Below, one piece after another: positions 17,734 through 25,932 of a stretch of DNA of 28,207 nt. Positions within the stretch are counted from its first letter, which is position 1. Each line of letters begins with the position of its first letter. This DNA is from CAXTPV01 sp964249405 (lineage in GTDB: Bacteria > Pseudomonadota > Alphaproteobacteria > Acetobacterales > Acetobacteraceae), in assembly GCA_964249405.1 (NCBI GenBank), contig CAXUBX010000045.1, positions 1 to 28,207 of the forward strand, given 5' to 3'. The notes beneath the pieces were generated by a model that searched no databases, was not told the DNA's origin, and saw only the letters and a list, made by a program, of their open reading frames with translations. The position numbers and the translations under genes are program-made.

Positions 17734-18078
17734 GGTGTCGGGCTGATCAGTCCCTTCCTCCACGGTCGGGGGAGCCGGACGCTGAGGCGCCGGCGATGGG
17801 GTGGAGCCTGTGTCGTCCAAATGGATCCCGATCTCGATGGCGTTGATGCGTCCGATCGATCCGCGGATGGCGACATCGAACCCGAACAGGGAAACGCCAT
17901 TCCCGGAACGGCCGTGGCTCGCGCGCCGAGAGGGGCACGCCGCTCGCGGCGGGATATCCGCATCGGCTCCGCAAATGTCAAGCAAGCGCGACCGAGAGTC
18001 CGTTCGGTCGTCGGGCGAAACCCCCGAGGGCCGGTCCTCGTAATCAGGCGGATCGTTTGCCGAGGAAGGGGATGCTTC
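17734..18078. other. 345-base divergent intergenic region between helicase and GH15 genes
   Basis: No convincing gene lies here. The open frames that cross it on both strands continue from neighbouring antisense or upstream sequence and show no family resemblance. It contains a good candidate promoter toward the helicase (17953-17981). Toward the GH15 gene I see only a strong ribosome binding site (AGGAAGGGG, 18062-18070) and no clear promoter; TAATCA at 18041-18046 lacks a matching -35. The helicase message would therefore carry a leader of about 210 bases unless translation starts further upstream. Confidence 0.5.
17953..17981 (-). promoter_or_regulatory. Candidate sigma70-type promoter for the helicase operon
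   Basis: On the minus strand, TTGACA (17981-17976) matches the -35 consensus exactly. It is followed after exactly 17 bases by GATATC (17958-17953), which keeps the A at position 2 and the T's at positions 3 and 5 of that hexamer but is an imperfect -10. Transcription would start near 17946 and read the DEAD-box helicase and then the RNA methyltransferase, with a leader of about 210 bases before ATG 17733. Confidence 0.5.
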
Positions 18079-19884
18079 GTGTCGTATGTGCCGCTCGCCA
18101 TCGAGGACTACGCCCTGATCGGCGATTGCCGGAGCTGCGCCCTGGTCGGCCTGAACGGATCGATCGACTGGCTGTGCTGGCCGCGATTCGATGCGCCGGC
18201 CTGCCTGGCCGCCCTGCTCGGCAGTGACGACAACGGACGTTGGCTCATCGCCCCCGAGAGCGGCGTGACCCGTGTCTCGCGAAGCTATCGCGACGATGGG
18301 ATGGTGCTGGAAACCGTGTTCGAGACCGGCACCGGCGCGGTCGCGGTCATCGACTTCATGGCGATGGACGTACCGGATCCGGTCCTGGTGCGGATCGTCG
18401 AGGGCCGGCGCGGCACGGTCCGGATGCGCATGGAGCTCGGACTGCGTTTCGATTACGGCAACTCGATCCCCTGGGTCACGCGGGTGCCTGACGGGGACGG
18501 CGTGGTCGCGATCGCCGGCCCGTCCCTCGTGTCGTTCCACAGCGCGGTTCGGCTCCATGGCCGCCGGATGCGGACCGTCGCGGATTTCGAGGTCGGCGAG
18601 GGAGCCTCGCTTCCCTTCACGCTCGCGTGGCGCGCGTCCCATCTTCCGCCGCCCGCCCCCGTCGACGCCGGGGCGCTGCTCGCGGGCACCGCCCGCTTCT
18701 GGAGCGAATGGGCCGGCAGGCTGACCTGGGACGGGCCCCATGAGCGGGAGGTCCGACGTTCGCTTCTGACGCTCAAGGCGATGACCTTCTCGGAAACCGG
18801 CGGCATCGTGGCCGCGGCCACGACGTCGCTCCCGGAACAGCTCGGCGGCCCGCGCAACTGGGACTACCGCTACTGCTGGCTGCGCGACGCGACGCTCACG
18901 CTGTTCGCGCTGATGAGCGGCGGCTACTACGAGGAGGCGCGGGCTTGGCGCGACTGGCTTCACCGCTCCGTCGCCGGAGATCCGGCGCAGATCCAGATCA
19001 TGTATGGCCTCGGCGGCGAGCGGCAGCTCCTGGAATGGAGCGTTCCATGGCTCGCGGGATACCAGGGCGCCGCGCCCGTCCGGATCGGCAACGCGGCCTC
19101 GGCCCAGCTCCAGCTCGACACCTATGGCGAGGTGATCGGGGCGTTGCACCAGTCCCGGGTGGGCAGTCTGAAGGAGCCGAGACACGGCTGGTCGCTCCAG
19201 CGGAGCATGGTCGAGCACCTGGAGCGCGTCTGGTCGGAGCCCGACGAGGGAATGTGGGAGGTGCGCGGCGGCCGCAAGAACTTCGTCGCGTCCAAGGCCT
19301 TCTGCTGGTTCGCGTTCGACCGTTCGATCGCGGACGCGGAGCGCTTCCACCTGCCGGCACCGCTGGACCGGTGGAAGAAGCTGCGGGACGAGATCCACCG
19401 GAATGTCTGCGAGCAGGGGTTCTCGGTCGAGAAGAACAGCTTCAAGCAGAGCTACGAGCACGACGGTCTCGACGCGAGCCTGCTGCTGCTGCCGATCATC
19501 GGCTTCCTGCCGCCCGAGGACCCGAGGATCCTCGGCACGATCGCGGCGGTCGAGCGCGAGCTCGTCGAAGACGGCTTCGTGCTTCGCTACCGGACCGAGG
19601 AGGGCACGGACGGCCTGCCGGGCGGCGAGGGTGCTTTCCTCGCGTGCTCGTTCTGGCTGGTGGATGCCTGGGCGATGACCGGTCGGATGGAGGAGGCGGA
19701 GGCCCTGTTCGGCCGGCTGCTGGCGCTGGCCAACGATGTCGGGCTGCTCTCGGAGGAGTACGATCCGGCGGCGAAGCGACTGGTCGGCAATTTTCCTCAG
19801 GCGTTCTCGCACCTTGCGCTGATCAGCAGCGCGGCCCGGCTCCGGGACGTCGCTCGCGACCGCGACACGAAGCCGCGCGGCTGA
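18079..19884 (+). CDS. Glycoside hydrolase family 15 (glucoamylase/trehalase-like)
   Basis: A 601-residue cytosolic GH15 enzyme; bacterial members hydrolyse alpha-glucosidic bonds in trehalose, maltodextrins or glucans by inversion. The N-terminal beta-sandwich begins IEDYALIGDCRSCALVGLNGSIDWLCWPRFDAP (8-40), typical of bacterial GH15. The catalytic (alpha/alpha)6 barrel shows GPRNWDYRYCWLRDATLTLFAL (257-278), the general acid Glu394 in MWEVRGG, SYEHDGLDASLLLLPIIGFLPPEDPR (458-483), and the likely base Glu559 or Glu560 in LLSEEYDP, then NFPQAFSHLALI. Start is GTG 18079, the only in-frame start just before the conserved N-terminus, with AGGAAGGGG at 18062-18070. There is no signal peptide. Trehalase versus glucoamylase activity cannot be decided. 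Its stop abuts that of the convergent histidine kinase. Confidence 0.92.
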   Translation: MSYVPLAIEDYALIGDCRSCALVGLNGSIDWLCWPRFDAPACLAALLGSDDNGRWLIAPESGVTRVSRSYRDDGMVLETVFETGTGAVAVIDFMAMDVPDPVLVRIVEGRRGTVRMRMELGLRFDYGNSIPWVTRVPDGDGVVAIAGPSLVSFHSAVRLHGRRMRTVADFEVGEGASLPFTLAWRASHLPPPAPVDAGALLAGTARFWSEWAGRLTWDGPHEREVRRSLLTLKAMTFSETGGIVAAATTSLPEQLGGPRNWDYRYCWLRDATLTLFALMSGGYYEEARAWRDWLHRSVAGDPAQIQIMYGLGGERQLLEWSVPWLAGYQGAAPVRIGNAASAQLQLDTYGEVIGALHQSRVGSLKEPRHGWSLQRSMVEHLERVWSEPDEGMWEVRGGRKNFVASKAFCWFAFDRSIADAERFHLPAPLDRWKKLRDEIHRNVCEQGFSVEKNSFKQSYEHDGLDASLLLLPIIGFLPPEDPRILGTIAAVERELVEDGFVLRYRTEEGTDGLPGGEGAFLACSFWLVDAWAMTGRMEEAEALFGRLLALANDVGLLSEEYDPAAKRLVGNFPQAFSHLALISSAARLRDVARDRDTKPRG

Positions 19885-21576
19885 TCACGACGCCGGCAGC
19901 TCGACGGTGAAGACCGTGCCCTCGCCAAGCACCGATCGGCAGTCGACGGAGCCGCCGAGCCGGCGCACCTGCGCACGAACGAACGCCAGGCCGATGCCGT
20001 CGCCCTTCTGGTCCTGGGCGCCGGCACGACGGAAGAGCTCGAACACCCGGTCGAGATCCTTGGCCGCGATGCCTCGGCCGTTGTCGGCGACGTCGATCAG
20101 GATCCGGTCAGCTTCCTTTCTCCCGGCGATCCGGACCAGGCCGGAACGCCCCGGGCGAAGATACTTGATCGCGTTCTCGACCAGGTTGGTCAGGATCTGC
20201 TCGACCGCGAGCCGGTCGGCGGTCAGGGCGGGGAGTTCGCCGTCGATCTCGATCCGGGCATCGCGCTCCTGGCACTGGTGGGCGAGGCTCGCGGCGATCT
20301 CGGCGACCATCGTGCCGAGATCGATCCGCTCCGACTGGAAAGCCCGGCGCCCTTCTCGGGACAGTTTGAGGATCGCGGCGATCAGCCGGTCCATCTTGGA
20401 GGTGGACTGGAGAATGAAGTCGAGGCTCTCGCCGATGTCGCGGTCGAGTTCGGCCGGACGCGGCCCGAGGGCCGCCTGGCTCGCCGGATCGAGCCTGCCG
20501 AGCATCGAGGAGAGCTCGCGCTGCAGAACGCGGAGTTCGTTGGCGAACCCCATGATGTTGACGAGTGGCGCCCGGAGATCGTGGCTGACGATGTAGGCGA
20601 AGCGCTGCACCTCCTCGTTGGCGGTCCGCAGCGCCTCGGTCCGGGCGTCGACGATCGCCTCGAGGTTCGCGTTGGCGTGCGAGAGCGCCTGGTGTGCGCT
20701 GCGGAGCTCAGCGGTCCGCTCGGCCACCCGCTGCTCCAGCTCGGCGGTGAGTTCCCGGAGCGCGGTCTCGGTCCGGTGCAGGCGGCTCACGTCGACGTGG
20801 AAGCCGATCCATTCCCGGATCTCTCCCCTGGGGTCGAGGATCGGGATCGCGCGGACGCTCATCGGCACGTGGACGCCGTCAGCCCGACGGAGGCGGTGCT
20901 CGATCTCGTAGAGGGAGCCGGTCGAATGCGCATGCTGCCAGGCCGCCTCGGTCGAGGCCCGATCGTCCGGATGCACTGCATCCAGCCACCCGTTTCCCGC
21001 GTGGGCGGCGAAATCCTGGCCGGTGAACGCCATCCAGCCTTCCTGTTCGGTCTCGAAGCGGCCGGAGGGCGGAAGGGACCACGTGATGGCCGCGACGGCC
21101 TCGACGAGGGAGCGGAAGCGCTGCTCGAAGCGGCGAAGGTCCCCGGACTGTCTGAGCCGGTCCTGCTCCACGTCCTCGCGATCCTGGATGTCGATGCAGA
21201 CGCCGATCCACTCCCGCACCCCGCCCCCGGTGTCGAGGACCGGGGCGGCGCGCACGTCGAAGCGCCGGTAGGTCCCGTTGCCGATGCGGAGCCGGTAGGT
21301 GGTCCGGAACGGCGCCCGACGCGCGAGCGAGCGAGCCCATCCGTCGGTGGTCGGGGTCCGGTCGTCCGGGTGGATGGCGTCGAGCCAGCCGAAATCGCGG
21401 ATCTCGGCCTCGGTCTGGCCGGTGATCGCGAGCCAGCGCGGCATGTGGACGTCGCGTCCGTCGGCGCTGGTCACGAAGACGATCTCGGCGATCGCGTCGG
21501 CGAGCGCCCGGAACCGGTCGGCCTCGCGCCCGTCGCGCGCAGGGTCGGAGGCAATCTCCGTGAGGCGCAGCGTCAT
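19885..21576 (-). CDS. Soluble PAS-PAS sensor histidine kinase
   Basis: A 563-residue sensor kinase without membrane segments, so it probably senses a cytoplasmic signal. Two PAS domains of the PAS_3 type with PAC ends lie at about 20-135 and 150-265; each carries a WLDA(I/V)HPDDR motif and a REWIG motif. A coiled coil (about 268-325) leads to the HisKA domain with His332 in FAYIVSHDLRAPL. The ATPase domain shows the N box LVENAIKY (465-472), DNGRGI (498-503) and GDGIGLAFV (526-534). The SHDLRAPL motif and coiled coil recall bacteriophytochrome-type kinases, but no chromophore domain is present. No response regulator is encoded in the window. The ATG at 21576 lies ten bases after the stop of the CopD-like gene, implying coupling. 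The stop codon TCA (plus strand) directly follows the GH15 stop. Confidence 0.92.
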   Translation of the reverse strand: MTLRLTEIASDPARDGREADRFRALADAIAEIVFVTSADGRDVHMPRWLAITGQTEAEIRDFGWLDAIHPDDRTPTTDGWARSLARRAPFRTTYRLRIGNGTYRRFDVRAAPVLDTGGGVREWIGVCIDIQDREDVEQDRLRQSGDLRRFEQRFRSLVEAVAAITWSLPPSGRFETEQEGWMAFTGQDFAAHAGNGWLDAVHPDDRASTEAAWQHAHSTGSLYEIEHRLRRADGVHVPMSVRAIPILDPRGEIREWIGFHVDVSRLHRTETALRELTAELEQRVAERTAELRSAHQALSHANANLEAIVDARTEALRTANEEVQRFAYIVSHDLRAPLVNIMGFANELRVLQRELSSMLGRLDPASQAALGPRPAELDRDIGESLDFILQSTSKMDRLIAAILKLSREGRRAFQSERIDLGTMVAEIAASLAHQCQERDARIEIDGELPALTADRLAVEQILTNLVENAIKYLRPGRSGLVRIAGRKEADRILIDVADNGRGIAAKDLDRVFELFRRAGAQDQKGDGIGLAFVRAQVRRLGGSVDCRSVLGEGTVFTVELPAS

Positions 21577-21586
21577 CGGGTGCCGC

Positions 21587-22063
21587 TCATCGGGGAAAGT
21601 AGCCGAGCGAGGCCACGAGGATCGTCGCCGCCCCGAGTGCCAGGTCGGTGATCAGGAGGCCGCGGACGCTGTCGAACATCGCCGCGGTCGGGCGGATCGC
21701 CCGGCGGAGGCGCCGATACGGCCCGAACACGGTCCAGACGAAGACGAGCGCCATCAGGATTCCGAGCGCCTGCATGGTGTTCACGAACCATGGCGCATGC
21801 GCGAACCCGCCTTCCTTGCCGATCAGCATCGCCCAGCCGGTGATGAGCACGATCGGCATGACGTGCCAGACGAGGCGGAAGAAACGCCGGAGCGTCTGCA
21901 GATGGACGTTCATCCGGGGCGTGGGGTCGAGCAGCCCGAGGCTTCGGCGGATCACGAAGAGCGCGTATGCCATGCCCCCGACCCAGACGGTCATCGCGCT
22001 GATGTGGAGCGCGAGAACAACGCCCCAGATCGCCTGGGCGAGAGTAAGGTCGGGAGGAGACAT
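21587..22063 (-). CDS. CopD-like four-helix membrane protein
   Basis: A 158-residue membrane protein with four predicted helices (about 9-37, 62-81, 92-113, 132-153). The first helix reads VLALHISAMTVWVGGMAYALFV, typical of the CopD-like domain; His20, His67 (LVWHVMP) and His89 (FAHAPWF) could bind heme or copper. It resembles the membrane part of CopD rather than HemJ, because the HLKL-type motif of HemJ is missing. ATG 22063 is preceded by GAGGAAG nine bases upstream. It is followed within ten bases by the histidine kinase, so the pair is likely one operon. Its start lies only 27 bases from the start of nnr on the other strand. Function (copper import, redox or heme protein) is open. Confidence 0.78.
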   Translation of the reverse strand: MSPPDLTLAQAIWGVVLALHISAMTVWVGGMAYALFVIRRSLGLLDPTPRMNVHLQTLRRFFRLVWHVMPIVLITGWAMLIGKEGGFAHAPWFVNTMQALGILMALVFVWTVFGPYRRLRRAIRPTAAMFDSVRGLLITDLALGAATILVASLGYFPR

Positions 22064-22090
22064 GCGGAGCGGCTTCCTCGGAGGGGGACG

Positions 22091-23524
22091 ATGAACGGAC
22101 GCGGGCGCGAGGTCCTGTCGCCGGCCGAGATGGGCGAGGCGGACCGGCTGGCCGCGCGCTCGATACCATCGGCGGCCCTGATGGAGAATGCCGGCCGGGC
22201 GGTCGCCCGTGCGGCCTTCCGGCGGTTCGGGCCCGGGCGGACGCTGGTACTGTGCGGTCCGGGGAACAACGGCGGTGACGGCTACGTCGCGGCGCGCCTC
22301 CTCGCCGCCCGGGGATGGCCGGTCACCGTCGCCCAATGGAAGCGCGTGCGCGACGGAACCGACGCGGAACGGGCCGCCGGGCGCTGGCGCGGCCGGACCG
22401 TCGCGATCGACGGGTCCGGGGACGTCGTCGCGCTGGCGGCACGGGCGGATCTGGTGGTGGACGCGCTGTTCGGCGCGGGGCTTCGGCACCCGCTCGAGGA
22501 CCCGCTCGCCGCGGTCCTCGCGCGGGGGCGGCGCGTGCTGGCGGTGGATCTCCCGAGCGGGCTCGACGGCGCGACCGGGATGCCGCGCGGCGCGGTGCGG
22601 CCGTCGGACGCCACCGTCACCTTCTTCCGGCCGAAACCCGGTCATCTGCTGGAGCCCGGACGGACGCTCTGCGGCGCCCTCACGGTGGCCGACATCGGTC
22701 TGCCGGAGGATGTGCTCGGCGGGATCGGCGTCCGGACCTGGCACAACGGACCAGGTCTGTTCCGGCTCCGGAGCGCGGGAACGTCCGACCACAAGTATGC
22801 GCGCGGGGTCGTCGCGGTCTGCGGTGGTGCGGCGATGAGCGGGGCGGCCCTGCTCGCAGCCGAGGCGGCGCGGCGCGCCGGGGCGGGTCTCGTCCGCCTG
22901 GCCGCGCTCGGCGGCGCCGCGACGGTCCGGAACGCGGAGCCGGGCCTGATCGTGGACGAGGGACCGCTCTCCGAGATGCTCGGTGACCGGCGTCGCGGGG
23001 TCTGGGTGTGCGGACCGGGGTTGACCGCGGAGGAAGCGGCGGCCTGCCTCTCGCTGCTGCTCGGGGCGCCGGTGAAGCTGGTGGTGGATGGTGGGGCACT
23101 CACGGTCCGGTCCGGTGATCCCGGGGCGCTCCGGGGTGCGGCGGTCCTGACGCCGCATGACGGCGAGTTCGGCAGGCTGTTCGGCGGACCGGGCGAGGAC
23201 CGGCTCGGGGCGGCGCGCGCGGCGGCCTCGCGGACCGGAGCGGTGGTGGTGCTGAAAGGGGCATCGACGGTGATCGCGGCGCCGGACGGCCGCGCCGCGA
23301 TCAACACGCACGCGACGCCGGCGCTCGCGACCGCGGGTTCGGGAGACACGCTCGCGGGCGTGATCGCAGCGATGCTCGCGAACGGGCTCGATCCCTTCGA
23401 GGCCGCCGCCGCGGGGGTCTGGCTGCACGGCGATGCGGCGCGCCGCGCGGGGCCGGGCCTGATCGCGGAGGATCTGGCGGACCATCTCGCGGCGGCGCTC
23501 GACGCGGCGCGGGAAGCGGAGTAA
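22091..23524 (+). CDS. nnr: Bifunctional NAD(P)H-hydrate epimerase/dehydratase
   Basis: A 477-residue two-domain repair enzyme (YjeF type) that restores damaged, hydrated NAD(P)H. The N-terminal epimerase domain (about 1-210) shows MGEADRLAA, ALMENAGRAVA and GPGNNGGDGYVAARLL (56-71), then VDALFGAGL and AVDLPSGLDG. The C-terminal ADP-dependent dehydratase domain (about 225-470) has the ribokinase-like fold with HKYARG (234-239), VCGPGL, LTPHDGEFGRLFG (353-365) and the catalytic/anion-hole region ATAGSGDTLAG (413-423). Length fits the fused bacterial form. Start ATG 22091 has GAGGGGG just upstream and the CopD-like gene starts 27 bases away on the other strand. The tRNA-Leu gene begins 24 bases after its stop. 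Confidence 0.95.
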   Translation: MNGRGREVLSPAEMGEADRLAARSIPSAALMENAGRAVARAAFRRFGPGRTLVLCGPGNNGGDGYVAARLLAARGWPVTVAQWKRVRDGTDAERAAGRWRGRTVAIDGSGDVVALAARADLVVDALFGAGLRHPLEDPLAAVLARGRRVLAVDLPSGLDGATGMPRGAVRPSDATVTFFRPKPGHLLEPGRTLCGALTVADIGLPEDVLGGIGVRTWHNGPGLFRLRSAGTSDHKYARGVVAVCGGAAMSGAALLAAEAARRAGAGLVRLAALGGAATVRNAEPGLIVDEGPLSEMLGDRRRGVWVCGPGLTAEEAAACLSLLLGAPVKLVVDGGALTVRSGDPGALRGAAVLTPHDGEFGRLFGGPGEDRLGAARAAASRTGAVVVLKGASTVIAAPDGRAAINTHATPALATAGSGDTLAGVIAAMLANGLDPFEAAAAGVWLHGDAARRAGPGLIAEDLADHLAAALDAAREAE

Positions 23525-23548
23525 AGGCGCCGCTCCGAACGCGCCCGT

Positions 23549-23633
23549 GCGGGCGTGGTGGAATGGGCAGACACGCCGGATTTAGGTTCCGGTGGCGCAA
23601 GCCGTGGGGGTTCAAGTCCCTCCGCCCGCACCA
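23549..23633 (+). tRNA. tRNA-Leu (anticodon UAG), CCA encoded
   Basis: An 85-base leucine tRNA folds cleanly. The acceptor stem pairs GCGGGCG (23549-23555) with CGCCCGC (23623-23629), discriminator A at 23630 and CCA at 23631-23633. The anticodon stem CCGGA/TCCGG (23576-23580, 23588-23592) encloses loop TTTAGGT with anticodon TAG at 23583-23585. A long variable arm (GGC-GCAA-GCC) marks a class II tRNA. The T arm is GGGGG-TTCAAGT-CCCTC with one G-U pair. It reads CUA and, through wobble, possibly other CUN codons. It sits between nnr and tig on the same strand with no promoter of its own that I can see. Confidence 0.97.
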
Positions 23634-23690
23634 GCCTGCCGGTCCGCAGCGTCGGTCCACCGTCGTCATCCGAGGATCCCGAGACACGCC

Positions 23691-25172
23691 ATGCTGGTCA
23701 CCGAGACGCTCAACGAGGGCCTGAAGCGCGGTTTCGACGTGACGCTGCCGGCCGACGAACTCGCGACCCGCGGGGAGGCGAGGCTGGCGGAACTCGGACG
23801 CGGCCTTCGCCTGCCGGGCTTCCGTCCCGGCAAGGTTCCGCTCTCGGTGGTCCGCCAACGCTACGGAACGGCGGTCCGGGCCGAGATCGTCGAGAAGAGC
23901 GTGTCCGAGGCGACCGAGAAGCTTCTCGGCGAGCGCGGGTTCCGACCCGCGACCGAGCCGAAGGTCGGGCTCAAGGACGAGCAGGCTGCGGTCGAGCCCG
24001 GCCGCGATCTCGCCTTCACGGTGGAGCTCGAGCTGCTGCCGGAGATCGCGATCCCGGATCTCGGCGCGATCACGCTGGAGCGGCTGGTCTCGACGCCCGG
24101 CGACGAGGTGATCGACCAGGCGCTGGAGGAGATCCGGAAGCGCAACCGGACCTTCGAGGACGTGACCGAGGAGCGGCCGGCGACGACCGGAGACGTGGTG
24201 GTGACGGACTTCGTCGGCACGATCGAGGGAACGGCGTTTCCCGGCGGCACCGCGACCGACATCTCGGTCGAGGTCGGCGGCGACGGGTTCATTCCCGGCT
24301 TCACGAGCCAGCTCGAAGGGGTGCTGGTCGGCGAGCAGCGGACCATTCACGTGAACTTTCCGAACGACTATGCGGCCACCGAACTCGCGGGCAAGCCGGC
24401 CGAGTTCAAGGTGACGGCGAAGGCCCTGAAGCGGGCGGTCGAGCCGACGCTGGACGACGCGCTCGCCCAGGCGATCGGTTTCGAGGACCTGGCGCGGGTG
24501 CGTCATGCGGTGCGCGAGCAGATGCTGGCCGAGTACCGGCAGATGTCACGGCTCCGGATCAAGCGCGAACTGCTCGACAAGCTCTCCGCGGAGGCGACCT
24601 TCGAGGCGCCGGTGTCGATGGTGGAGGCCGAGTTCCGGCAGATCTGGGACCGGATCGAGCAGGAGCGGAAGGCCGGCCGGCTCGACGAGGAGGATCGGAC
24701 AAAGGACGAGGAGACGCTCCGGGCGGAATACCGCGCGATCGCCGAGCGGCGGGTGAGGCTCGGGCTTCTCCTGGCCGAGATCGGTCGGGCGAACGCGATC
24801 CAGGTCGGCGCCGACGAGATGGCGCGCGCGGTTCGATCGGAAGCGCAACGGTACCCGGGGCAGGAGCAGCAGGTGCTGAAGTTCTTCCAGGCGAACCCGC
24901 GGGCCGCCGATACGCTGCGCGGGCCGATCTACGAGGACAAGGTGGTCGACTTCGTCCTCGAGCTCGCCCAGGTGACGGAGCGCGAGGTCCCGGCCGAGAC
25001 GCTGGCGGAGATGCCCGACGTGGACGGAGGATCCGACGCCGATCCCCGGGCTGAGTACGATGCCCGGTCTGACGGCGAGTCTGCACCCGAGGCGGATGCC
25101 AGGACGGAGGCCGACGGTCCCGAGGCGACCCGGGTGCCGGACGACGAACTGGCCGAAGGGCATCCCTCGTAA
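23691..25172 (+). CDS. tig: Trigger factor, ribosome-associated chaperone/PPIase
   Basis: A 493-residue trigger factor, which binds nascent chains at the ribosome exit tunnel. The N-terminal domain carries the ribosome-binding signature GFRPGKVP at 43-50. The FKBP-like prolyl isomerase domain spans about 166-246 (GDVVVTDFVGTIEG, GGDGFIPGFTSQLEGVLVGE). A helical C-terminal domain follows (about 250-438). The last 55 or so residues are acidic, Ala/Asp/Glu-rich and probably disordered, making the protein longer than the 432-residue E. coli form. Start chosen at ATG 23691, where the family sequence MLVTETLNEGLKR begins; the only Shine-Dalgarno candidate (GAGGA) is rather distant. It heads the quality-control block tig-clpP-clpX-lon. 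Confidence 0.95.
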   Translation: MLVTETLNEGLKRGFDVTLPADELATRGEARLAELGRGLRLPGFRPGKVPLSVVRQRYGTAVRAEIVEKSVSEATEKLLGERGFRPATEPKVGLKDEQAAVEPGRDLAFTVELELLPEIAIPDLGAITLERLVSTPGDEVIDQALEEIRKRNRTFEDVTEERPATTGDVVVTDFVGTIEGTAFPGGTATDISVEVGGDGFIPGFTSQLEGVLVGEQRTIHVNFPNDYAATELAGKPAEFKVTAKALKRAVEPTLDDALAQAIGFEDLARVRHAVREQMLAEYRQMSRLRIKRELLDKLSAEATFEAPVSMVEAEFRQIWDRIEQERKAGRLDEEDRTKDEETLRAEYRAIAERRVRLGLLLAEIGRANAIQVGADEMARAVRSEAQRYPGQEQQVLKFFQANPRAADTLRGPIYEDKVVDFVLELAQVTEREVPAETLAEMPDVDGGSDADPRAEYDARSDGESAPEADARTEADGPEATRVPDDELAEGHPS

Positions 25173-25242
25173 ACTCCGCTTCGTGGTCTATGTTTCCCAG
25201 CTGGCACGGGGCATGATCTCCCGGCCCAAGCTCGAGGCTTCC

Positions 25243-25881
25243 ATGCGCGACCGCGATCCCATCGAGATCTACAACAATGCTCTCGTGCCCATGGTGGTCG
25301 AGCAGACCTCTCGGGGCGAGCGGGCGTTCGACATCTATTCGAGGCTGCTGCAGGAGCGGATCATCTTCCTGACCGGTCCCGTGTACGACCAGGTGGCGTC
25401 GCTGATCTCGGCGCAGTTGCTCTACCTCGAGAGCGTGAACCCGTCGAAGGAGATCTCCTTCTACGTGAACAGCCCCGGCGGGGTGGTCTCGGCCGGCCTC
25501 GCAATCTACGACACGATGCAGTACATCAGGAGTCCCGTGAGCACGGTCTGCATCGGCATGGCCGCCTCGATGGGGTCGCTGCTGCTGGCGGCGGGCGAGA
25601 AGGGCAAGCGGTTCGCGCTGCCGAATGCCCGGATCATGGTGCACCAGCCCTCGGGTGGGGCACAGGGCCAGGCGAGCGACATCGAGATCCAGGCCCGAGA
25701 GATCCTCTACCTGCGACGCCGACTGAACGAGATCTACGAGACGCACACCGGGCAGACGCTCGAGCAGATCGAGCAGAAGCTGGATCGGGACACCTACATG
25801 TCGGCCGACGAGGCGGCGTCCTTCGGACTGATCGACGAGGTGGTCCGGAAGAAGGCGGCGGACGACGAGCGCCGAACCTAG
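25243..25881 (+). CDS. clpP: ATP-dependent Clp protease proteolytic subunit ClpP
   Basis: A 212-residue ClpP, the serine protease chamber that works with ClpX (and ClpA) in the cytosol. The catalytic triad is Ser109 (GMAASMGSLLL), His134 (MVHQPSGG) and Asp183 (KLDRDTYMS). The N-terminus YNNALVPMVVEQTSRGERAFDIYSRLL is typical. I chose ATG 25243 (MRDRDPIEIYNN), with GAGG five bases upstream, since alphaproteobacterial ClpPs usually start near here; the in-frame ATG at 25213 is an alternative. tig ends 70 bases upstream. clpX starts 144 bases downstream. Confidence 0.96.
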   Translation: MRDRDPIEIYNNALVPMVVEQTSRGERAFDIYSRLLQERIIFLTGPVYDQVASLISAQLLYLESVNPSKEISFYVNSPGGVVSAGLAIYDTMQYIRSPVSTVCIGMAASMGSLLLAAGEKGKRFALPNARIMVHQPSGGAQGQASDIEIQAREILYLRRRLNEIYETHTGQTLEQIEQKLDRDTYMSADEAASFGLIDEVVRKKAADDERRT

Positions 25882-25904
25882 GACCGCCTCGCGGGTTGAC
25901 CGCC

Positions 25905-25922
25905 CCCGGTCTCGCGACCGGG
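25905..25922 (+). terminator. Hairpin after clpP, weak terminator candidate
   Basis: CCCGGTC-TCGC-GACCGGG forms a perfect seven-base stem with a four-base loop, 24 bases after the clpP stop. No T-run follows, so it is at best a partial or Rho-assisted terminator; it could equally protect the 3' end of the tig-clpP message from exonucleases. Confidence 0.3.
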
Positions 25923-25932
25923 CGCCTCACGC

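Noticed and set aside
15919..18078. Plus-strand open frame extending the GH15 gene upstream by 720 codons
   Set aside because: It is antisense to the helicase. The GH15 family sequence begins at GTG 18079, which has a strong ribosome binding site.
17734..19812. In-frame extension of the helicase upstream through the GH15 gene
   Set aside because: Most of it is antisense to GH15 and looks non-coding. Only a short extension (to 17820) is kept as a possibility.
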